NCBI GenBank assembly: GCA_020846875.1
Contig: JADLDB010000169.1
Location: forward strand, 62,001-126,000
DNA length: 64,000 nt
Direction of reading: 5' to 3'
DNA from: Myxococcales bacterium
GTDB lineage: Bacteria > Myxococcota > Myxococcia > Myxococcales > Myxococcaceae
Positions 57,950 to 64,000 of the stretch are shown here, piece after piece (position 1 is the first letter of the stretch; the number at the start of each line of letters is the position of its first letter). The position numbers were made by a program, and so were the translations under genes. The notes below the pieces were generated by a model, which saw only the letters and a program-made list of their open reading frames with translations, did not search any database and was not told where the DNA came from.

Positions 57950-59896
57950 ATGCAGGTCCCTCAGCACAGCGTCTTCACCCGACAGGATCTCGAGGCGGCG
58001 CTCGACGCGTCGCGGGTGGGGATCTGGGTGTGGGAAGTGGCGTCAAACCGGGTGACGTGGACCCCGCAGCTCGAGCGCCTCTTCGGCTTCGAACCCGGCA
58101 CCTACGACGGGACGTTCGACACCTACCGGGAGTGCATCTTCCCGGACGATCGCGGCCTGGTGCTGGGCGCCATCCAGTCCACGCTCCAGACGGGCGACGA
58201 CTACCTGGTCGAGCACCGCGTCGTCCGGCGGGGCGACGCGAGCCCCATCTTCGTGGAGTGCCGGGGCCGGGTGGAGCGCGCGCCCGACGGAAAGCCGACG
58301 CGCATGACCGGTACGGTGATGGACGTCACCGCCCGCCACCTGGCGGAGCAGCAGCTCGCCGAGCGCGATCAGATCGACCGGCTGCTCAACGAGCTGGGCA
58401 GCGACTACGTCTACGCGGCCGACCTGCGCGCCCCGGTGCTCGTCCCGACGATCGTCGCAGGCAGCTTCGAGCGCGTCACCTCCTACACCCCGGAAGAGGT
58501 GGGCCAGCGCGGCGGGTGGTTCCAGCTCGTCCACCCGGACGATCGGAAGGCGCTCGTCGAGCGCGCCGCGCAGGGCATGGGCCTTCGCCCGTTCATCAGC
58601 GAGTACCGGATCGTCACCCGGGACGGCGACGTGCGCTGGCTGCGCGATCACGTCCGGCCCCAGGCCGACGCCACCGGCAGGACGGTGCGGATCATCGGCG
58701 GCGTGAAGGACATCACCGATCGAAAGCACCTGGAGGAGCAGGCCCAGCAGAGCCAGAAGATGGAGGCGCTGGCCCGCCTGGCCGGCGGCGTGGCGCACGA
58801 CTTCAACAACCTGCTCACGGTGATCTTCGGCGGCGTGGGCGTGCTGCAGCTCACCCCGCGCGCGGACCGCGACGCCGAGGCCGTGGAGGCGATCATCACC
58901 TCTGCCGAGCGCGCCGCGGAGCTCACCCGCGCGCTGTTGGCCCTCGGGCGCAGGCAGCTCACCGTCGCCCGGCCGATGAAGCTGTCCGAGGCGCTCGCGG
59001 CGGCGCGCCCGCTGCTGGAGAAGTCGCTCAACGACGCGGTCCGCCTCGAGGTCGTGGACGAGGCGGCCGACACCACGGTGCGCATCGACGCGGGGCAGCT
59101 GCAGTTGGTGCTGCTCAACCTGGTGATGAACGCGCGGGACGCGTCGCCTCCCGGCGGCACGGTGAAGCTGGTCGCCCGGGCGGTGGAGCTCACCCCAAGA
59201 GGCTCGGTGCGCCCCCCCGAGCTGCCTGCCGGCCGCTACGGCGCGGTGGAGATCATCGATCAGGGCGAAGGCATTCCACCGCAGGTGCTCCCGCGCATCT
59301 TCGAGCCGTTCTTCACCACCAAGCCGCAGGGCCAGGGCACGGGGCTGGGGCTGGCGATCAGCCACGGCATCGTGAGCCAGTTGGGCGGGGCGCTGGCCGT
59401 GAAGAGCCGCGTGGGCCACGGCACCACCTTCACCGTGTACCTGCCGCAGAGCGCCGCGTCCTCCAGCCTCCCGGCGCCGGCCGAGCCGATGCGCATGCAC
59501 CCCGGCGGGAGCGAGGCGATCCTCGTGGTGGAGGACGAGCCGCGGCTGCGCCGCCTGGTGGCGCGCGTGCTGAAGGACTTCGGCTACTCGGTGACGGAGG
59601 CGGGCTCGGCGGAGGAGGCGCTGGCCCTGGGTGAAGAGCTGCACGCGCGGCTGGCGCTGCTCCTCACCGACGTGCGCATGCCCGGTATGGATGGCCACAC
59701 CCTGGGCCGCGCCTTGCGTGAGCGGCACCCGGGGCTCAAGGTGCTGCTCATGTCCGGCTACGCGCCGGACGAGAGCGTCACCCACGACGTCACCAGCGGC
59801 GCGGTGCCCTTCTTGAGCAAGCCCTTCACCCCCGACGGCCTGGCGCGGCGGGTGCGCGAGCTGCTGGACACGCCGGCTCAGTCCACCCAGAAGTAG
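57950..59896 (+). CDS. Hybrid sensor histidine kinase, PAS-PAS-HisKA-HATPase-REC
   Basis: 648 residues from ATG 57950. No membrane segment, so cytoplasmic. PAS1 ~13-135, PAS2 ~150-262 (HPDDR, VKDITDRKH PAC tail). Dimerisation helix with His283 in LAGGVAHDFNNLLT. ATPase: N-box NLVMNARDASPPGG (~390-403), G1 DQGEGIPP (437-444), G2 GQGTGLGLAISHG (461-473). Receiver domain ~522-640 with phosphoacceptor Asp574 in LLTDVRMPGMDG and Lys624 in FLSKPF. It can autophosphorylate and pass phosphate to its own receiver; the output partner is not encoded beside it. Its last 19 bases overlap the SNF2-like gene on the other strand. Stimulus unknown. Confidence 0.92.
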   Translation: MQVPQHSVFTRQDLEAALDASRVGIWVWEVASNRVTWTPQLERLFGFEPGTYDGTFDTYRECIFPDDRGLVLGAIQSTLQTGDDYLVEHRVVRRGDASPIFVECRGRVERAPDGKPTRMTGTVMDVTARHLAEQQLAERDQIDRLLNELGSDYVYAADLRAPVLVPTIVAGSFERVTSYTPEEVGQRGGWFQLVHPDDRKALVERAAQGMGLRPFISEYRIVTRDGDVRWLRDHVRPQADATGRTVRIIGGVKDITDRKHLEEQAQQSQKMEALARLAGGVAHDFNNLLTVIFGGVGVLQLTPRADRDAEAVEAIITSAERAAELTRALLALGRRQLTVARPMKLSEALAAARPLLEKSLNDAVRLEVVDEAADTTVRIDAGQLQLVLLNLVMNARDASPPGGTVKLVARAVELTPRGSVRPPELPAGRYGAVEIIDQGEGIPPQVLPRIFEPFFTTKPQGQGTGLGLAISHGIVSQLGGALAVKSRVGHGTTFTVYLPQSAASSSLPAPAEPMRMHPGGSEAILVVEDEPRLRRLVARVLKDFGYSVTEAGSAEEALALGEELHARLALLLTDVRMPGMDGHTLGRALRERHPGLKVLLMSGYAPDESVTHDVTSGAVPFLSKPFTPDGLARRVRELLDTPAQSTQK

Positions 59897-62601
59897 GCCG
59901 AGGCGATCAACGTCCGGCCGGCCACCACCTTCGCCTTCTGGGCGAGCGCGGCGATGGTGCGATCCTTCTCTGCGTAGCGCTGCTCCTCGGCCGTGCGCAG
60001 GTGCTGCAGCTTCCGGCGGTACTCGCGCTCCAGCCGCTCGGACTTCGCGCGGGCCTTCATCCGCTCCGCCGGCTCGTCGATGGCCAGCACGTCCTTGCGG
60101 CTCGACTCCCACTCCTCGCGGGCGCGCTCCACTTGCTGCCGGGGGGTGTACAGGCAGTCCTCGGCGAAGCGGTCGGCGCGATCGCGCGCCGCGTCCAGCT
60201 CGAGGGCGCTGAGCCGCTCGGCGGCGCGGGTGAGCTCGTCCTTCACCTGCAGCAGCGCCTGCTCGTGCTGCAGGGTGGCCGAGACGGCGGGCGGCTTGCG
60301 GGACTCCTCGTCGCGCGCGCCGGCCTGCGGGAGCTGCGCCACGTCCTGCCAGGGCACCACCCGGAAGCCCTCGCCGTGGCGGACGAGCGCCACGTGCACC
60401 ACCCGCTCCTGGGGCTTCAACCCCGACAGCTCGAAGCGGTACGCGTGCCACCAGCCCTCCTTGCCCGCCAGGTGCGCCAGCTTCGGGGGCAGGGTGCCGC
60501 CGTCCAGCGCGAGCGTGCTGACCGCGTCGTTCTGCCGAGCGCGCACCTCCTTCGCCGCGAGCTGAAGCTGCCGCCGCCCGCTGCCCGACGAGCCCAGCAC
60601 CGCCCCGGTGAAGTCCTTCTGCGTAGCTTTGCGCCGGCTGACGGCTTCCTTCGCCGCGTCGCCCGCCACCTTGAGCCGCTTGCGCACCTCGCCGTCGAAG
60701 CGCTCGAGCAGCGTGGAGCGGGTGGCCGTCATCCGCTCGTCGATGTGCGACTCGAGATCTTTCCGCAGCGCGTCGAAGGCGGTGTTGATCTCCTCCGGCA
60801 GGCGGCACGACTGGTAGATCTCCAGCACCCGGCGCTCGAAGTCGACGCCCGACTCCAGCGCCCCGAGGATCTCGTCGGACGCGCCGAAGACGCCGTCGAA
60901 GAGGTTGAGCTTCTTCTCCAGCAGCTCGAAGAGGCGCGCGTCGGCCGCGTTGCTGCGATTGAGAAAGTTCAGCACCAGCACGTCGCGCTGCTGGCCGTAG
61001 CGGTGGCAGCGGCCGATCCGCTGCTCCACGCGCTGCGGGTTCCACGGCAGATCGAAGTTCACCACCAGGTTGCAGAACTGCAGGTTCAAGCCTTCGGCCC
61101 CCGCCTCGGTGGAGAGGAGGATCTGCGTGGAGGTGCGGAACTCTTCCACCAGCGCGCGGCGGGCCTCGGGGGTGCCCGCGTCGCCGGTGAGCTTGCTGAT
61201 CTTCCCTTCCCAGCCGTGGGCGGCGAGCAGCCCCGCGAGGTACTCCAGCGTGCGCTTCGACTCGGTGAAGATGACGGCCTTCTCTGGCCACTGGTGGGCG
61301 CGGGCCACGGTGAAGACGCGATCCAGCGCGCGCTTCAAGGCCTCGCCCTTGGCGTTGACCTTGAGCTGGTCGGCGCGGGTCGCGAACTGCTCGAGCTCCC
61401 ACACCTCCCGCTCCATCGCCTTCAAGGTGGACGCCAGTGGCCTTTCGTCGTCCTGCCAGGCCTCGGCCTCTTCGGAGTACTGCCTCGCCTCCTCGGGCTC
61501 GAAGAGGAGCGCCTGGGCCGCCTGGCCCTTCTTCGCCGCCTCCAACCGCTTGGCCAGCGTCTCGGACAGCTTCCGCAAGGTCGGGGCGATGGCGTACGTC
61601 GAGGAGGCGAGCAGCTTCCGGTACACCAGCGTGAGCAGGGTGCGCTTGCCGGGCTCGATCGCCGCGCACTCGTTGCGGCGCAGGTACTCGGACACGTCGT
61701 CGTACAGCGACTGCTCCTCGGGCAGCGGGGTGAAGTCCTCCACCACGCTGCGCCGGTTGGTGTACTTCACGTACTCGCGCACCTGGCGGCGGAGCGTGCG
61801 CTGCACCACCGGCGCCAGCCGCGTCTTGAGCTCGCGGCTCGACGACTCCGCCAGGCCCCCGTGCTCTGGATCGACGGGGAAGTGGGCGCGGAAGGCGTCC
61901 TCCGGCCCGAGGATCTGCTCGTCCAAGAGCGAGAGGAGGCCGAAGAGCTCGGAGAGATCGTTCTGCAGCGGCGTGGCGGTGAGCAGCAGCTTGGGCGAGC
62001 TCTTGAGGCCCGCCTTGAGCGCCTTGCCCGTCTTGTTCCCGGCCTTGTGGGCGTTGCGCAGCCGGTGCGCCTCGTCGATCACCACCAGATCCCACGAGAG
62101 CTGCGCGAGCAGCTCACTGCGTCCCGCCGCGAAGGGCTGGGAGGCGATCACCACCGGGCAGGCTTGATCAAAGCAGTTGCCCGTCGCGCGCAGCGTGCGG
62201 CCGTCCACCACCGCCGCGTCGAGATCGAACTTCTCCTTGAGCTCGGCCTGCCACTGGGCCCGCAGCGTGGCCGGCGTCAGCACCAGCATCCGCTGCTTCC
62301 CCTCGCTGGCCAGCTGCGCCATCACGATGCCCGCTTCGATCGTCTTCCCCAGGCCCACCTCGTCGGCCAGCATGCAGCCGCCGCGCGAGAGGCTGTCGAG
62401 CGCGAAGACCGCCGCCTCCAGTTGGTGCGGATTCAGATCCACCCGCGCCTCGGACAGCGCCCGCATCACCCGCGCCTGGGGATCCGAGCCGCTGGCCGTC
62501 AGCTCCTCTGCCAACAGCCGCTGGTGGAAGCGCGTCAACGGGCGGATGGAGGGAGGCGTCGGCAGCACGGCCTCAGCTGGAATGCGGGCGATCTCCGACA
62601 T
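59878..62601 (-). CDS. SNF2/RapA-like DEAD-box helicase
   Basis: 907 residues from ATG 62601 (MSEIARIPAEAVLPTPPS); 62613 is an alternative. Motifs: DEVGLGKTIEAG (Walker A, ~84-95), LVLTPATL, VVIDEAHRLRN (Walker B DEAH), LLLTATPLQNDLSELFGLL, LLSTEAGAEGLNLQ, and QRIGRCHRYGQQRDV (motif VI). The last ~300 residues are charged and coiled-coil-like (EREYRRKLQHLRTAEEQRY). It resembles RapA-type and DISARM DrmD-type translocases, but no DrmA, DrmB, DrmC or methylase is nearby. A role in remodelling protein-DNA complexes is likely; partner unknown. Confidence 0.88.
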   Translation of the reverse strand: MSEIARIPAEAVLPTPPSIRPLTRFHQRLLAEELTASGSDPQARVMRALSEARVDLNPHQLEAAVFALDSLSRGGCMLADEVGLGKTIEAGIVMAQLASEGKQRMLVLTPATLRAQWQAELKEKFDLDAAVVDGRTLRATGNCFDQACPVVIASQPFAAGRSELLAQLSWDLVVIDEAHRLRNAHKAGNKTGKALKAGLKSSPKLLLTATPLQNDLSELFGLLSLLDEQILGPEDAFRAHFPVDPEHGGLAESSSRELKTRLAPVVQRTLRRQVREYVKYTNRRSVVEDFTPLPEEQSLYDDVSEYLRRNECAAIEPGKRTLLTLVYRKLLASSTYAIAPTLRKLSETLAKRLEAAKKGQAAQALLFEPEEARQYSEEAEAWQDDERPLASTLKAMEREVWELEQFATRADQLKVNAKGEALKRALDRVFTVARAHQWPEKAVIFTESKRTLEYLAGLLAAHGWEGKISKLTGDAGTPEARRALVEEFRTSTQILLSTEAGAEGLNLQFCNLVVNFDLPWNPQRVEQRIGRCHRYGQQRDVLVLNFLNRSNAADARLFELLEKKLNLFDGVFGASDEILGALESGVDFERRVLEIYQSCRLPEEINTAFDALRKDLESHIDERMTATRSTLLERFDGEVRKRLKVAGDAAKEAVSRRKATQKDFTGAVLGSSGSGRRQLQLAAKEVRARQNDAVSTLALDGGTLPPKLAHLAGKEGWWHAYRFELSGLKPQERVVHVALVRHGEGFRVVPWQDVAQLPQAGARDEESRKPPAVSATLQHEQALLQVKDELTRAAERLSALELDAARDRADRFAEDCLYTPRQQVERAREEWESSRKDVLAIDEPAERMKARAKSERLEREYRRKLQHLRTAEEQRYAEKDRTIAALAQKAKVVAGRTLIASAYFWVD

Positions 62602-62725
62602 GGCGCCGCGCATTCTGATCAGGTGGAACCGCCTGTAAAGTTTGAGTTTTATGAGGCCGATTTACCGGCCCTGGCGCGATCGGCGGATCAGGTGGTCGAG
62701 CCGCGCGCAAGGTGGGCGCGTGTAG

Positions 62726-63175
62726 TCAGGGGTCGGCGTAGTCGGGGTTGAGGTACTTCTTGAGCTTCTTGTTGACGTAAGACTCCGCGCGGCCTCGCCA
62801 GAACCAGCCTGGATCCGCTGCCTGTCCGGTGACGGCGGTGTCGGAGACCTCAAAGCGCGCCTTGATGTCCATGCCGAAGACGCGGCCGGTGAGGAAGACG
62901 CGATCGCCGCGCCACTCGGACTGCAGGCCGAAGCGCCGGTGCCAGTAGTCGAGCAGGAAGCCCACCCGCTCGCGGGCGTTCGTCCGCGAGAAACCATGGG
63001 GCACCTCGACCGAGATGGTGTCGCCCGACAGGGTGAAGGGATCCTCGCTCGCGGGCGGCGGGGCAGGGGTGGGTTGAGGCGCAGCCGCCGGCTCCGCCGC
63101 CGGGACGGCCTCGCTCGGGTTGTCGGCCCAGGCCGCGGTGGCGGCGAGGAGCGCGAGGTATGCGATCCGCTGCAC
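62726..63175 (-). CDS. Secreted PHA_gran_rgn-family protein
   Basis: 149 residues. Signal peptide MQRIAYLALLAATAAWA. Ala/Pro-rich linker to ~45, then a compact domain (~50-145). ISVEVPHGFSRTNARERVGFL, WRGDRVFLTG and YVNKKLKKYLNP match the polyhydroxyalkanoic acid system protein family (PF09650). Members are usually cytoplasmic; the signal peptide is the odd part. Function of the family is unsettled. It lies 124 bases upstream of the SNF2-like gene on the same strand. That gap includes a 43-codon frame at 62623-62754 of doubtful value. Confidence 0.72.
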   Translation of the reverse strand: MQRIAYLALLAATAAWADNPSEAVPAAEPAAAPQPTPAPPPASEDPFTLSGDTISVEVPHGFSRTNARERVGFLLDYWHRRFGLQSEWRGDRVFLTGRVFGMDIKARFEVSDTAVTGQAADPGWFWRGRAESYVNKKLKKYLNPDYADP

Positions 63176-63331
63176 GAGTCCTTCATAGCGTGGCCTGGTC
63201 CGGGCGGGAAAGGCGTTGCCTGCCCGGCAACAGGGGCGCGCTCAGGCACCACCCGGCCGGCGGTGGCGCGAGAATTTGCCGAGGGAGTGCAGAGGTTTTG
63301 ACAGGGCACCGGGGTTGCAATGCCACCGGGC

Positions 63332-64000
63332 ATGGATCGCAAGGCCTTGAAGCTGTGGACGCTGGCAACCCTCCTCGCCGGTTGTGGAGTGTCGACGCTC
63401 GAACTGGAGGCGCAGCCGGGCTCCACTACGGGCACGCACGCCTTCGCCACCGAGGGGGAGATCATCATCCTCGATGGCGGCAAGGGCGGTGGGGGCGGCC
63501 AGGGCGGCGGCGGCAGCGACGAGATCATCGACGAGGGCGCGGGCGGAGGTGCCGGTGGAGGCGCAGGTGGCGCGGGCGGCGGCGGCGGTCTGGTGTGCAC
63601 GCCCAACGAGGTGCGGAGCTGCACCTCGTCCTGCGGCAGCAACGGCGATCAGCTGTGCACCAACAACACCTGGGGGCCGTGCGTGCCCCCGCCCGAGCGC
63701 TGCAGCAACGGCGTGGACGACGACTGCGACCGCCGCGTGGACGGCGACGACTTCGACTGCCCGCCTCCGGTCATCACCTGCGAGTCCCAGGAGGGAGGCG
63801 GCTGCAACGGCGACCTGGGCTACGGCGATCACTGCGCGCCCTCGGACAACACCGGCGGCTGCAGCCCCGGGCGCTTCTTCGCCTGGTGCAACCGGCGCAA
63901 CCCGGAGTACCCGGACATCTGGGAGGACTGGATCATCAACTGGGTCGACTCGCGCTGCGACGGCCAGGTGCTCGACGACGGGCAGAACTACACCAAGTAC
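63332..64000 (+). CDS. Glycine- and Cys-rich lipoprotein, 3' end outside window
   Basis: At least 223 residues from ATG 63332 (MDRKALKLWTLATLLAGC, lipidated Cys18), with no stop before the window ends. Residues ~50-90 are glycine-rich (GGGGGQGGGGSDEI). ~92-150 hold Cys modules, including CSNGVDDDCDRRVDGDDFDC, an Asp-rich MopE-like metal-binding pattern like that of the lipoprotein at 49648. The visible C-terminal part (SPGRFFAWCNRRNP, WIINWVD) is unfamiliar. A surface metal-binding or matrix protein is likely. The 156-base gap before it holds no obvious promoter. Confidence 0.75.
   Translation, partial: MDRKALKLWTLATLLAGCGVSTLELEAQPGSTTGTHAFATEGEIIILDGGKGGGGGQGGGGSDEIIDEGAGGGAGGGAGGAGGGGGLVCTPNEVRSCTSSCGSNGDQLCTNNTWGPCVPPPERCSNGVDDDCDRRVDGDDFDCPPPVITCESQEGGGCNGDLGYGDHCAPSDNTGGCSPGRFFAWCNRRNPEYPDIWEDWIINWVDSRCDGQVLDDGQNYTKY

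Noticed and set aside
59878-62601. A DISARM phage-defence locus based on the SNF2-like helicase
   Set aside because: No DrmA, DrmB, DrmC, methylase or phospholipase-D partner lies next to it, so the helicase alone does not support the call.
62623-62754. A 43-codon plus-strand frame between the SNF2-like and PHA_gran_rgn-like genes
   Set aside because: It begins plausibly (VEPPVKFEFYEADLPAL) but has no ribosome site and no recognised family, and overlaps the 3' end of the gene on the other strand.

Overview
The window is high-GC, gene-dense bacterial DNA with almost no non-coding sequence. The gene content points to a myxobacterium (phylum Myxococcota). The signs are a sigma factor paired with a zinc-finger Ser/Thr kinase, a hybrid histidine kinase, a series of very large Ig/lamin-tail lipoproteins, glycine-rich and Asp/Cys-rich lipoproteins, an alkyl-DHAP-synthase-like flavoprotein and a DUF3516 helicase. 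This placement is inferred from gene families, with no 16S or other marker-based check.

Layout. 1-6946 is part of a surface-polysaccharide locus: two tandem glycosyltransferases that each fuse a GT4-like half to a GT2 half (the first runs off the left edge), a single-domain GT2 on the other strand, and a UDP-galactopyranose-mutase-like flavoprotein. 6978-8907 holds a Fic protein with a degenerate active site, divergent from a VapC-type PIN toxin and a doubtful antitoxin, with a tetranucleotide repeat at the fic start codon. 8965-13802 is a coupled patatin phospholipase and Ski2-like helicase. 14083-16928 is the glyoxylate shunt (malate synthase, isocitrate lyase). 17103-19214 has a DUF1801 protein with a histone-like tail, a HAD phosphatase and a YcxB-like membrane protein. 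19302-22659 has a CpaB/RcpC-domain protein, a sigma factor and a transmembrane kinase whose ectodomain resembles three secretin N-terminal (CpaC-type) domains; recJ follows.

The most striking region is 24535-44740: six lipoproteins of about 1,080-1,130 residues, all on the minus strand. They share one architecture (lipobox, Pro-rich linker, five Ig-like domains, nidogen-like beta domain, lamin-tail domain, second nidogen-like domain). They fall into three subtypes in the same order twice, so the region is a tandem duplication of a three-gene module of about 10 kb. A sigma-54-like promoter and a strong leader hairpin precede the first gene. Immediately upstream, in the same direction, are a metallopeptidase lipoprotein and a small outer-membrane barrel.

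47080-52754 holds aspS, a relic of a TIGR01777-type epimerase, a small secreted protein, a glycine-rich Cys/Asp lipoprotein and an MBL hydrolase. 52835-57905 is a tightly overlapping operon (AGPS-like, GlcE-like and GlcF-like proteins, a diacylglycerol-kinase-like protein and a hotdog thioesterase) that looks like lipid metabolism. A hybrid histidine kinase, a SNF2-type helicase, a PHA_gran_rgn-family secreted protein and a truncated glycine-rich lipoprotein close the window. No rRNA, tRNA, insertion sequence, prophage or CRISPR array was seen.
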